Assembly: GCF_965279545.1 (NCBI RefSeq)
Contig: NZ_OZ257250.1
Coordinates: 1,364,001-1,428,000 of the forward strand
DNA length: 64,000 nucleotides
Source: Methylibium sp965279545
GTDB taxonomy: Bacteria; Pseudomonadota; Gammaproteobacteria; Burkholderiales; Burkholderiaceae_C
Reading direction: 5' to 3'
Shown here: positions 39,858-48,015 of the stretch, piece after piece
Numbering within the stretch: the first letter of the stretch is position 1
Layout of the letters: each line of letters opens with the position of its first letter
Made by a program: the position numbers and the translations under genes
The notes under the pieces: model-generated
Databases searched by the model: none
The model's input: only the letters and a program-made list of their open reading frames with translations
What the model was told of the DNA's origin: nothing

Positions 39858-40073
39858 TCAGCGCTTCTTGAAGGCGTCCTGCAACTCGCCCGGCAGCGTG
39901 TCGATCGGGTGCTCGATCACCGTCAAGCCGCTGCGCAGCTCGAAGGTCGAATCGATCCAGTCACCCTCGTCGCTCGGCTCCGGATCACTCAAGTCGAGAT
40001 CGACCGCCAGCGATGACAGCGGGCGTATCGGCTTGGCGGGAGGCCGGCGTGGACCTGAACTGTACGAAGCCAT
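39858..40073 (-). CDS. small unknown protein, paralogue of the convergent gene at 39539
   Basis: 71 residues from ATG 40073 (a GTG three codons upstream is possible). A Pro/Arg-rich start, then 'WIDSTFELRSGLTVIEHPID' followed by TLPGELQDAF, matching the core of the opposite-strand neighbour (W, S-F-L, GL-V-E-P-D-L shared). The charged C-terminus ends FKKR. The two genes face each other 37 bp apart, so their 3' ends could form overlapping transcripts. Confidence 0.65.
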   Translation of the reverse strand: MASYSSGPRRPPAKPIRPLSSLAVDLDLSDPEPSDEGDWIDSTFELRSGLTVIEHPIDTLPGELQDAFKKR

Positions 40074-40307
40074 CTGAAGCACCCCGTTGATTGCAACAGC
40101 TTGTGAGCTTACTCCCGCTGGACAGGATGGCCCAGGGTAGTAGCATCTTCGACGGGGAGTCCTCCACTCATCCGCGGATCAGGCGCACGGGGTCACGCAA
40201 GACCTCGAATACAGGCATGAGCGTAGATAGTTCGGCCCTGTCCGCAAGCCACGGCTTCAGTTCGAGAAGCCTTGCCTTGGCCGCTTTCCGCTACCGGAGG
40301 AGTCCCC

Positions 40308-41291
40308 ATGTTTCGCGCTGTTTTCCTGCAGAAGACCGATACCGCCGTCCTGTCCGAAGTGAGAGACCTCTCCGAGGACAGCTTGCCGCCAGGCGATGTC
40401 CTCGTATCGGTCGAATACTCCACCATCAACTACAAGGACGGGCTGGCGATCACCGGGCGGTTCCCGGTGGTGCGAAGCTGGCCGATGGTGCCCGGGATCG
40501 ACCTGTCCGGTACGGTGGAGTCGAGCACGAACCCACGCTTCAAGCCGGGCGACAAGGTGCTGATCAACGGCTACGGCCTTGGCGACAGCCACTGGGGCGG
40601 TCTGGCCCAGAAGGCGCGCGTCAGGAGTGAATGGCTCATCCCGGTGCCGCGCCAGTTCTCCACCCTGAACGCGATGGCCATCGGCACGGCTGGCTACACC
40701 GCGATGCTCTGCGTGCTGGCACTCGAGCGGCACGGCGTGCGGCCGGACCAGGGGCCGATCCTCGTCACCGGCGCCGCCGGCGGCGTGGGCACGATTTCCA
40801 TCGCCGTGCTGGCCAAGCTGGGGTTCGATGTCGCGGCTTCGACGGGCCGGCTCGAAGAGGCGGCTTTCCTCAAGCGACTCGGGGCGAACCAGATCCTCGA
40901 CCGGGCGGCGCTGGCCAGCCCCGGCGAAATGCTAGGGGAGGAGAAATGGGCCGGGGCGATCGATACCGTCGGCAGTGCGACCCTCGCCAACGTGTGCGCC
41001 TCGATCAGGTACCGCGGCACGGTGGCGGCCTGCGGTCTCGCGCAGGACCTGGACTTCCCCACCTCCGTGCTGCCGTTCATCTTGCGCAACATCACGCTGT
41101 GCGGTATCGACTCGGTCATGGCCCCGTACGACCTGCGGGCCGAGGCCTGGGAGCGGCTGGCCCGCGATCTCGACGTGGAAAAACTCGATGCGGTGACGCA
41201 GGTCCTCGGACTCCAGCAGGCTATCCCCGCGGCTCATGACATCCTGTCGGGCAAGGTGCGCGGGCGCGTGGTGATCGACGTGAACCGTTGA
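40308..41291 (+). CDS. acuI: acrylyl-CoA reductase-like zinc-free MDR oxidoreductase (AcuI/YhdH family)
   Basis: 327 residues. Medium-chain dehydrogenase fold of the YhdH/AcuI group: 'EYSTINYKDGLAITGRFPVV', 'PGIDLSGTVESS', 'GTAGYTAMLCVLALE', NADPH site 'VTGAAGGVGTISIAVLAKLG' and 'GIDSVMAPYDLRAEAWERLA'. Characterised members reduce acrylyl-CoA (from DMSP or 3-hydroxypropionate) or detoxify acrylate. CGGAGGAG precedes the ATG. It stands alone between unrelated genes. Exact substrate is inferred from family only. Confidence 0.87.
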   Translation: MFRAVFLQKTDTAVLSEVRDLSEDSLPPGDVLVSVEYSTINYKDGLAITGRFPVVRSWPMVPGIDLSGTVESSTNPRFKPGDKVLINGYGLGDSHWGGLAQKARVRSEWLIPVPRQFSTLNAMAIGTAGYTAMLCVLALERHGVRPDQGPILVTGAAGGVGTISIAVLAKLGFDVAASTGRLEEAAFLKRLGANQILDRAALASPGEMLGEEKWAGAIDTVGSATLANVCASIRYRGTVAACGLAQDLDFPTSVLPFILRNITLCGIDSVMAPYDLRAEAWERLARDLDVEKLDAVTQVLGLQQAIPAAHDILSGKVRGRVVIDVNR

Positions 41292-41348
41292 CGAGAGATT
41301 CCGGACGATGTTGCGAAGGCGGTCAGAGGCTTGCCTGCGAAACCGCTC

Positions 41349-41801
41349 TCAGCCCGGGGTACTCGCCCGCTGAGCCTGATAGAGCTCCACCAGCGTCTGG
41401 AAGGTGATCGTTCCGATCGGATTGAGTGCGTCATCGAGGAGTTCGTAGAGCACTTCGTCATCACTGGGCCGAATACTGAAGAAGACGATGGCATCCTGTT
41501 CTCCACCCCCTTCCCGATGGGGTTTTTCGCTGGCGGGTGAGACGGTGTAGCTCCCTGTCAACCGGGTCTCACGCAGGCCGCCATCGGATTCATAAAGTCG
41601 GTGTTCCCCCTGTACGACGAAGGTGTGGTTGAGAACCCGATGACGGTGCAGAACGATTTGCTCGTTGGCAGGCAACCTGAACAGCACGTCGACGACCCGG
41701 CTTTTCTCGTCCACATCGAGGATGGTGTAGTGAAAACCGGGAACGAAGTCGCCAAAGCGATTCCAGTGAATGGCGTGATCATCGAAATGATAGGTGGTCA
41801 T
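41349..41801 (-). CDS. cupin-fold protein
   Basis: 150 residues. A single cupin domain with the metal-binding His pair in 'VLHRHRVLNHTFVVQGEHRL' and the second cupin motif near 'SEKPHREGGG'. ATG 41801 is preferred: AGAAGGAG lies upstream, while the longer frame begins without a ribosome site. Likely a small metal-dependent enzyme or ligand binder; resembles acetylacetone-cleaving or ChrR-like cupins only at fold level. Confidence 0.75.
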   Translation of the reverse strand: MTTYHFDDHAIHWNRFGDFVPGFHYTILDVDEKSRVVDVLFRLPANEQIVLHRHRVLNHTFVVQGEHRLYESDGGLRETRLTGSYTVSPASEKPHREGGGEQDAIVFFSIRPSDDEVLYELLDDALNPIGTITFQTLVELYQAQRASTPG

Positions 41802-42020
41802 CTGAAATATCTCCTTCTGATTGGTTGACAGGTCAATTGCCATCGTCATTGAACATGACAGCAGACCATTTCCACAGGGAACTTTGCCCGCGGTAGCCGG
41901 TGCGTTCTGCCTGCGCTGATTTTTTCGAGGCAGCCTCGAAAGCAGGGCAAATTTCCCGCGCCGTTCGGGGTGGTTTTCCGCTTTGACAACGGCCCAGCAT
42001 CCGACTGGAGGGGGATATCA

Positions 42021-42068
42021 ATGGACGTCGTCAGCCCCATCGTAGGAGGACATGCCGTGGCGGCGTAG
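42021..42068 (+). CDS. candidate 15-codon mini-ORF with strong ribosome site
   Basis: ATG 42021 is preceded by GGAGGGGG at a good distance and reads MDVVSPIVGGHAVAA, then stops. The stop codon touches an intrinsic terminator. This gives a compact unit that may be a small RNA or a leader-peptide gene. A TTGACA lies at 41983, but I saw no matching -10 at the right spacing. Expression is unproven. Confidence 0.4.
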   Translation: MDVVSPIVGGHAVAA

Positions 42069-42101
42069 GTCCGGCGCGCTTTGCGCGTGCGGGCCCTTTT
42101 T
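42068..42101 (+). terminator. intrinsic terminator after the mini-ORF
   Basis: A GC-rich hairpin, arms about 42068-42079 and 42085-42095 with a small bulge and a GGTCCG/CGGGCC base, is followed by CTTTTTATTT. The nearest plus-strand gene upstream, acuI, ends about 780 bp earlier with an opposite-strand gene between, so it most likely serves the mini-ORF transcript. Confidence 0.75.
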
Positions 42102-42185
42102 ATTTGCGTTGCGCGCATTAGGCTGTCTACGTGCCCTACCCGTCCAGCACACCTCTTGGCGTGCTCACCGAAGAGGATGCAAGCC

Positions 42186-42560
42186 ATGACCGCTTTGACA
42201 CACGACACCCGACCCCGCTCACTCTTCACCCGGCTCTTCGAAAGGGCGGTTGTGGCGAGAGAACCGTTGACAGGCAAAGATCCGGATCAATCCGGGCGGG
42301 AGATGAAGGAAGCGGCGCAGTTTGCCATTGCAAAGGCACTGCTTCACATCAAACAAGAGGAGCGAGAGCCGGACAGGTGGGAGGAGCTTCACCTCCGCTG
42401 TGCATTGGACGCGGTCGCTTTGGGTCAGTATCTGTCCGCTTCAGTTCACGCGCAGATGGTGATCTGCCCGTCGCCAAGTCAGATGGCGAAAAACCATGGC
42501 GTCGGGCGATGTACGGTGGACGAACTGATCCACGACCTTTGCGCAATTGCACGCAGTTGA
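42186..42560 (+). CDS. unknown cytosolic protein
   Basis: 124 residues from ATG 42186, with GAGGA about 8 bp upstream; the frame is open further but reads the terminator region. No signal or membrane segment. Helix-rich with 'EMKEAAQFAIAKALLHIKQE' and C-terminal 'VGRCTVDELIHDLCAIARS'. Not recognised. Codon use is slightly less GC-biased than the core genes, consistent with an accessory gene. Confidence 0.55.
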   Translation: MTALTHDTRPRSLFTRLFERAVVAREPLTGKDPDQSGREMKEAAQFAIAKALLHIKQEEREPDRWEELHLRCALDAVALGQYLSASVHAQMVICPSPSQMAKNHGVGRCTVDELIHDLCAIARS

Positions 42561-42626
42561 CCTCAGCCGGCCCGATGTGCGGCCATGCTCGCGTTGCCTC
42601 GCAGCGGTCGAGCGAAGGACAAAACC

Positions 42627-43004
42627 ATGAGATCACGCCCCCAGTTGTGGCTTGCATTGGTCCTGCTGCTTGCAGTTGCCATGCTCTCCGGCCTGACGGC
42701 TTGCGGTGAGACTTCTACGCCGCAGGAATCAGCCAGCGTGGACGCACATGAAGCGCAAGGCGCTGCAGGCTTCCCGTTGCGATTCGCTGTCGATATCGGT
42801 TGCCGGTCTGGCGCATCGCCATTGCCGCAGCGGCGGGTGCTGTTTACGTCGGCGCTCGCAGAACCCGTCAGGGTCGTCCTGGCAGGGCGAGAGAGGCGCG
42901 TCAGTCCACGCTCGCGCCTGGTCGCACACGTCGGTGATCGCCACCACCGGCCCGTCGTCTCCGCGCAGACCGGTCCACGTGCGGCAGATGTTTCCCCACG
43001 GTGA
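42627..43004 (+). CDS. putative small lipoprotein
   Basis: 125 residues. The N-terminus (MRSRPQLWLALVLLLAVAML) plus a lipobox at LTAC, followed by Gly, predicts a lipid-anchored exported protein. The rest has no recognised domain and the C-terminal third is Arg-rich and low in conservation marks, so a frameshift or a mis-called end is possible. Only the signal region is well supported. Confidence 0.45.
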   Translation: MRSRPQLWLALVLLLAVAMLSGLTACGETSTPQESASVDAHEAQGAAGFPLRFAVDIGCRSGASPLPQRRVLFTSALAEPVRVVLAGRERRVSPRSRLVAHVGDRHHRPVVSAQTGPRAADVSPR

Positions 43005-43025
43005 GCGGCCGAAGGATCGAGACGC

Positions 43026-43574
43026 TCACAGCGCTTCTTCTCTGATCAGAAAGCCGACGACGGTGTCGGACGGGTCCATCGCCGTCATCGCGTCGCAGGT
43101 GAACTTGATCTTGCCGAAGCCCTTGTTGAATATCCGCTTCCTGGTCTCGGCGGCATCGAACAGGCACCGGATATCGAGACTGGCCCCCGGCTCGATGAAG
43201 CCCGGAAGCGTCAAGGCAACGAGATGCCCCGCCCCACCGCCCAGACCGATCTGTCCGGACTGGTACTGCATGACAGCAACGGGCACGCTCTCCGGAGACA
43301 CGAGAGAAACACGCTGCAGGTAGACGCCGTGCGCCGTCGGGTTCGTCAACCGAAAACTCACCTGATGGTTGCCGTCCTTCGTCCCGCCGCGCAGCACCTG
43401 AACCAGCAGCGTCACATCCCCCTTGATCAGCGGAGCGATCAGCTTCACGGCTTCCTGTGCGGACTTCCCACCGGCAACAACGGCTGAGAACACCGCCAGC
43501 AACTCGGCCCCGGTGAAGGCCTTGTTTCCCTCCGGGGCGGTGCCATGCACCTTGTCCTTTTTTGCAGTGGTCAT
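43026..43574 (-). CDS. unknown protein, 182 residues
   Basis: Start ATG 43574 is preferred over upstream codons by the family-like N-terminus MTTAKKDKVHG. No signal peptide or membrane helix. The C-terminal half is beta-rich ('NHQVSFRLTNPTAHGVYLQR', 'LVALTLPGFIEPGASLDIRC'), suggestive of an immunoglobulin-like sandwich. It is divergent from the usher operon with a 209-bp gap. Function not recognised. Confidence 0.6.
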   Translation of the reverse strand: MTTAKKDKVHGTAPEGNKAFTGAELLAVFSAVVAGGKSAQEAVKLIAPLIKGDVTLLVQVLRGGTKDGNHQVSFRLTNPTAHGVYLQRVSLVSPESVPVAVMQYQSGQIGLGGGAGHLVALTLPGFIEPGASLDIRCLFDAAETRKRIFNKGFGKIKFTCDAMTAMDPSDTVVGFLIREEAL

Positions 43575-43723
43575 GATGTCCCCGAGATAGCGGTCGCCGG
43601 CCAGATGCGAACCGCGAGACAGGCTGCGGGTACCACGCAAGCGATACCGGCGCTAGTTCACAGTTTGCGTCGAATTGTCAACAGAACGACAAATCGCAAG
43701 GAATTTCGCACGGCTCATTCTGG

Positions 43724-43741
43724 GCAATGTGTCGACATTGC
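43724..43741. promoter_or_regulatory. 18-bp dyad upstream of the SCPU/usher operon
   Basis: Perfect 7-bp inverted repeat GCAATGT-GTCG-ACATTGC, ending 42 bp before the ATG at 43784, in the gap between divergent genes. Placement and symmetry suit a dimeric regulator operator; no regulator gene is adjacent to match it. Confidence 0.45.
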
Positions 43742-43783
43742 TTCCATCCGGCAAAGCACCGTAGAAAACAAAGGAGACAAATC

Positions 43784-44314
43784 ATGCGCTTGCGTACTTT
43801 GCCATCCCGCCACTTCCTCGGGATCGCAGCCGTGGCCGCACTGGCCGCCCTCGACCTGCAACCAGCACATGCGCTGACCGCCACGGCGACCTTTCAGGTC
43901 ACAGCCACCGTGCTCAAGGCGTGCGCGGTATCGACCCCGGCCACCCTGGCCTTCGGCGCGTACACGCCCTCGACGCCGACACCGACCACCGGCACGACAA
44001 CCTTCAACGTGACGTGCACCGTGGGCACGGCCTATTCGGTCGGCCTGAACGCTGGCACCGGTACAGGTGCCAGCGTGACCAATCGCCTGATGACCAGTGC
44101 TACCGCCGCAGTCGGCAACAACACGCTGGGCTACGGGCTGTTCAAGGACAGTGGTTACGCCACCAACTGGGACAACAGCGTCAGCGCCAGCGACTACACG
44201 GGCACGGGCAGCACCCAGCCCTTCACCATCTATGGTGCGATTCCCGCCGGCCAGTACGCGGCCGGGCCGGCGACCGACTACGCCGACACCATCGTGCTGT
44301 TGCTCACCTACTGA
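43784..44314 (+). CDS. secreted SCPU (spore coat U-like) pilin subunit
   Basis: 176 residues with a signal peptide (cleaved near AHA). The mature part is a beta-rich pilin-like domain with a Cys pair and the C-terminal 'TDYADTIVLLLTY' donor-strand type ending. 'AFGAYTPSTPTPTTGTTTF' and 'IYGAIPAGQYAAG' are SCPU marks. It is the first subunit of a Csu-like archaic chaperone-usher operon. AAAGGAGA precedes the ATG. Expected to form a surface fibre exported by the usher at 45035. Confidence 0.88.
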   Translation: MRLRTLPSRHFLGIAAVAALAALDLQPAHALTATATFQVTATVLKACAVSTPATLAFGAYTPSTPTPTTGTTTFNVTCTVGTAYSVGLNAGTGTGASVTNRLMTSATAAVGNNTLGYGLFKDSGYATNWDNSVSASDYTGTGSTQPFTIYGAIPAGQYAAGPATDYADTIVLLLTY

Positions 44315-44322
44315 GGTACGAC

Positions 44323-45099
44323 ATGAAGCAGAGTGCGCGGCGGTGGATGGCGGCCTTGTTGCTCCCCCTGCTCGCAGCGGCCTGCGGCGACGCACGAGCC
44401 GCCAGCCTGCACGTGGCGCCGTTGCGGGTGGTGCTGACGTCTGACCACCGGGTGGCTTCGCTCACGCTCGGCAACAGCGACAACACTGAAGTGGCCGTGC
44501 AGGTTGAAGTGCTGGCCTGGTCGCAACGCAACGGCGAAGATGTGTACGAGCCCACGAGAGACGTGCTGGTCAATCCGTCGATCTTCCGCGTGCCGGGCCG
44601 AGGGCAGCAGATCGTGCGGCTCGGGTTGCAGGTACCGCCCACCGACACGGAGCGCAGCTATCGCGTGTTCCTGCAGCAGCTGCCGGGCGACCAGGCGCTG
44701 CCGCAGGACGCCGGTGGTGGTGCGCGGTTGCAGACGTTGCTGCGCATCGGCTTGCCGGTGTTCGTGCCGGCGATCACCGCCCGCCAGGACCTGCAGTGGC
44801 GCCTCGTGTCCATCGCGCCGGCCGCGCCGGACGGCGCCACGCACCTGCTGTCGATCGACAACCGCGGCACCCAGCATCTTCAGCTGACGCGACTCGTGCT
44901 GCGGCGCGAAGAGGGCGACGAACAGCTGCGCAAGAATCTCTCCCGGTACGTGCTGGCGGGCCAGTCGGCCGGCATCGCGCTCGACTTGTCCGCATTCCCG
45001 CCGGACACTCCCCTGCTTCTGGAGCCTGCCAGCGATGCGCCGTCGCCTTTGCCTGCGGTGCTGCTGCGGGTGCCCCGTGCGGACACTGCGGTGCATTAG
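44323..45099 (+). CDS. periplasmic pilus-assembly chaperone (PapD/CsuC-like)
   Basis: 258 residues with a signal peptide. The N-terminal Ig domain shows 'LHVAPLRVVLTSDHRVASLT' and 'VNPSIFRVPGRGQQIVRLGL', the subunit-clamping strand region. The second domain is shorter. It binds fibre subunits and delivers them to the usher. It begins 8 bp after the subunit gene and its end overlaps the usher start by 65 bp, unusually long. A Cys in LLAAACGD raises a weak chance of lipidation. Confidence 0.85.
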   Translation: MKQSARRWMAALLLPLLAAACGDARAASLHVAPLRVVLTSDHRVASLTLGNSDNTEVAVQVEVLAWSQRNGEDVYEPTRDVLVNPSIFRVPGRGQQIVRLGLQVPPTDTERSYRVFLQQLPGDQALPQDAGGGARLQTLLRIGLPVFVPAITARQDLQWRLVSIAPAAPDGATHLLSIDNRGTQHLQLTRLVLRREEGDEQLRKNLSRYVLAGQSAGIALDLSAFPPDTPLLLEPASDAPSPLPAVLLRVPRADTAVH

Positions 45100-47431
45100 C
45101 CGGTGGGCCTGCTCGGTGGTGCTGACGCTTCAGGCGGCATGGGCTCAGGGCGAACCCGGCCTGTCGGCCGACGAGGCGCAACCGGTGATTCTTGACGTGC
45201 GCATCAATGGCCAGGCACCGGAGGCGGTGGGGCACATTTTGCGGCGCGGAACGCAGTTGCTGTTCGGGCGGCCCGATCTCGAAGCCTGGCGACTGGTGGT
45301 GCCCGCCTCGCCTGTCTTGCAGCGCGACGGCATCGAGTACCACGACCTGAACAAGCTGCCCGGCGTCCGTGTCGTGCTCGAAGAAAGCAGCCAGACCGCG
45401 CTGATCTACGCGCCGTCCGAAGCCTTTGTCCCCAGCAGGATTCAGGCGCCTGCACGGCCGCGCGCACCGCTGTCCGACGCGGCGTTCGGCCTGTTTCTGA
45501 ACTATGACGTGGCCCTGCAGAATGATCGGCGAGGCAACACGGTGTCGAGCTACTTCGATGCGGCGGCTTCAGGCGACTGGGGGGGGCTGGCGAGCAGCTT
45601 GATCGCTGGTCAGACCGCCTTCGGCAACGACCGGCGTACCACGAGGCTCGATACCGCGTGGCGCATCGACGCCCCGGATCGCCTGACCCGCCTGACAGTC
45701 GGCGATGCCATTTCGCGCAGCGCGGCCTGGTCCTCACCGTTGCGCTTCGGCGGCTTGCAGTTCGGTACCCGCTTCGGACTGCAGGCCGGCTACATCAGCT
45801 ACCCGACACCCACGCTGCACGGTGGGTCGGCCGTGCCTTCGGCGATCGAGGTGTATGTCAACGACACGCTGCGCTACCAAGGCCAGGTCGATCAAGGGCC
45901 GTTCGCGATCAGTGACGTGCCGGTGCTCACCGGCGCGGGCGAAATGCACTTTGCGGTGACCGACGCCTTCGGCGTCCAGCGCACCGTGACCATGCCTTAC
46001 TACGTGAGCCCGGGCCTGCTGCGCGAAGACCTTTCCGACTACTCGGTCGAGTTCGGTTGGAACCGGCTGCAGTACGGAGAGCGCAGTTTCGACTACGGAC
46101 GGCCCTTCGCCGCAGGCAACTGGCGCAAGGGTCTGAACGACGCGGCCACGCTCGAGCTGCATGCCGAAGCCGGCGCGCGCAGCCAGACCGCCGGCGCCGG
46201 ACTGCAATGGGTGTGGGCGACACTCGGCGAATTCGGCCTGCATGCCGCTGCGAGCCGATCGGCCGACGACGGGAGCGGCTTGCTCGCGCGCGCTGCCTAT
46301 GCGCGCAGCAGCGGTGACTGGAACTTCGCCGCGAGCCGCCAGGTCGCGAGCCGCGACTTTACCCAGATCGGCTGGCAGGACAGTCCAATGCACGTCTCGG
46401 CTCAGAGCCAGATGTTCGCCGGACGTTCTCTCAAGCAGTTCGGCTCGCTCGGCGGCAGCTATACGCTGCTGCGCTACAACTCGGGCGAGCGCGCCGGTGT
46501 GATGTCGGCTGTTTGGTCGATCGCCATCGCCGATCGAGCCTGGCTCAGCACCTACGTGGCGCGCACGACGCAGAACGGGCAGCGCGCGACCCCCAGCGTC
46601 GGTGCCACGCTCACCGTGCCGCTCGGCGAACGCCAGAGCGCATTCCTCTCCTCGCAGCGTGACAACGGCCGCACCACCAACACCGCCGAGTTCAGCCAGG
46701 CGCCACCCGCCGACTCGGGCTACGGCTACCGGCTGCGCGCCGCCCAAGGCGACACCGATCGCGCCGAAGCCAGCTTGGACTGGCGCGGCCGGTACGGCAT
46801 GGTCGCCGCCGATGTCGCTCACCGCTTCGGCGACAACGGGCTGCGGTTGCGCGCCAGCGGGGCGCTCGGCCATGTCGGAGGAGTTTCCTTCGCGACCCGT
46901 CAGTCGAACGATGCGTTTGCACTCGTGACCGTGCCGGGAGCGGCGGGCGTCCAGGTCTATCGCGAAAACCAGCCCTGGGCCATCACCGACAGCGAGGGCC
47001 GCGTGATCGTCTCGGGGCTGCGTGCGTACGAACCGAACCGCATCAGCATCGACAACGGCGACCTGCCGATCGAGATCGAGGTGCGCAACGACGTGATCTT
47101 CGTCGTGCCGCGCGACCGGGGCGTGGCCATGGCCGCGTTCGACATTTCCCGGGACACGCTTGCCACCCTGACCGTGCTGCTCCCGGACGGCAGCCCGCTG
47201 CCTCCCGGCATCGACCTGCGCAGCGCGACGCGGGCCGCTCCGCTGATGTCCGGCTACCAGGGCGCCGTGATGATCAGAAGCCCGCGCGCCGGTGAGCGAT
47301 TCGAGGCGCGCTGGCGCGGTGGCCACTGCAGCTTCGCGCTGGACGATGTCACCGCCGCGTCGGTGCTTCCTTCATGGGGGCCGTACACATGCGCACCCGT
47401 CGCCGAGACAGCACCGCGCCCGGCCCGCTGA
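45035..47431 (+). CDS. outer-membrane fimbrial usher (FimD/CsuD-like)
   Basis: 798 residues. A Cys-rich leader, then the N-terminal usher domain, a central 24-strand barrel ('PTPTLHGGSAVPSAIEVYVN' with 'VPVLTGAGEMHFAVTDAFG'), a plug domain and C-terminal domains ('AVMIRSPRAGERFEARWRGG'). It secretes and assembles SCPU subunits at the surface. The ATG at 45035 lies inside the chaperone gene; later starts would remove the signal region. The second SCPU subunit overlaps its end. Confidence 0.9.
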   Translation: MRRRLCLRCCCGCPVRTLRCISRWACSVVLTLQAAWAQGEPGLSADEAQPVILDVRINGQAPEAVGHILRRGTQLLFGRPDLEAWRLVVPASPVLQRDGIEYHDLNKLPGVRVVLEESSQTALIYAPSEAFVPSRIQAPARPRAPLSDAAFGLFLNYDVALQNDRRGNTVSSYFDAAASGDWGGLASSLIAGQTAFGNDRRTTRLDTAWRIDAPDRLTRLTVGDAISRSAAWSSPLRFGGLQFGTRFGLQAGYISYPTPTLHGGSAVPSAIEVYVNDTLRYQGQVDQGPFAISDVPVLTGAGEMHFAVTDAFGVQRTVTMPYYVSPGLLREDLSDYSVEFGWNRLQYGERSFDYGRPFAAGNWRKGLNDAATLELHAEAGARSQTAGAGLQWVWATLGEFGLHAAASRSADDGSGLLARAAYARSSGDWNFAASRQVASRDFTQIGWQDSPMHVSAQSQMFAGRSLKQFGSLGGSYTLLRYNSGERAGVMSAVWSIAIADRAWLSTYVARTTQNGQRATPSVGATLTVPLGERQSAFLSSQRDNGRTTNTAEFSQAPPADSGYGYRLRAAQGDTDRAEASLDWRGRYGMVAADVAHRFGDNGLRLRASGALGHVGGVSFATRQSNDAFALVTVPGAAGVQVYRENQPWAITDSEGRVIVSGLRAYEPNRISIDNGDLPIEIEVRNDVIFVVPRDRGVAMAAFDISRDTLATLTVLLPDGSPLPPGIDLRSATRAAPLMSGYQGAVMIRSPRAGERFEARWRGGHCSFALDDVTAASVLPSWGPYTCAPVAETAPRPAR

Positions 47432-47934
47432 TTCCCCGGCTGCGCTGGCTGGCCACGGCGCTGGCGCTGGCAGGTCCACTGCTGGCCGACGAGGCCCGTG
47501 CCAGTTGCACCGCCCTCGGCTTGGTGACGTGCAGCATGACCGTCACGGCGACCGCGCTGGCTTTCGGCACCTACAACCCGAACGCGCCGGCCGGTGCGTC
47601 CGACCTCTCGAGCACGATCGACATCACGGGCACGGTCTTCGGCGTCGGATTGCTGACCACCCTGTCGTATACGGTCAGCCTGAGTGCCGGCACCGGCGGC
47701 ACAGTGGCCGACCGCAAGCTGCTGGGCAGCGGCGGCTCATTGAGCTACAACCTCTACACCGACAGCAACCGCAGCACGGTCTGGAACACGGTGGCCGACA
47801 GTATTCAGGCCCTGGCGACCATCCTCGGCACTTCCACGAACCGGCAGTACACCGTGTATGGCGCCATCCCGCCGGGTCAGTACTTGGCGCCGGGTCTGTA
47901 CAGCGACACCATCGTCGTCACCATCACGCACTGA
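47389..47934 (+). CDS. secreted SCPU subunit, probable fibre tip or second pilin
   Basis: 181 residues from ATG 47389 (GGGGG 8 bp upstream); ATG 47374 is an alternative. Signal peptide ends near EARA. SCPU marks: 'ALAFGTYNPNAPAGASDLS' and 'YTVYGAIPPGQYLAPGLYSD' with 'TIVVTITH' at the end. It overlaps the usher by 43 bp, so all four operon genes are tightly packed. Last position after the usher is typical of the tip or adhesin subunit in Csu-type systems (inference). Confidence 0.85.
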   Translation: MRTRRRDSTAPGPLIPRLRWLATALALAGPLLADEARASCTALGLVTCSMTVTATALAFGTYNPNAPAGASDLSSTIDITGTVFGVGLLTTLSYTVSLSAGTGGTVADRKLLGSGGSLSYNLYTDSNRSTVWNTVADSIQALATILGTSTNRQYTVYGAIPPGQYLAPGLYSDTIVVTITH

Positions 47935-48015
47935 ACCGCTGAACTGTTTCGCCAGCGGTAACGCCGAAGCGCGGCGCAGTGCGGTCTTCTTGCGTTGCGG
48001 CAGGTAGGTTGCCGT

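Noticed and set aside
41846..42277. A 143-codon minus-strand frame overlapping the mini-ORF and terminator
   Set aside because: It would translate through the intrinsic terminator, has no ribosome site, and its product lacks any family mark.
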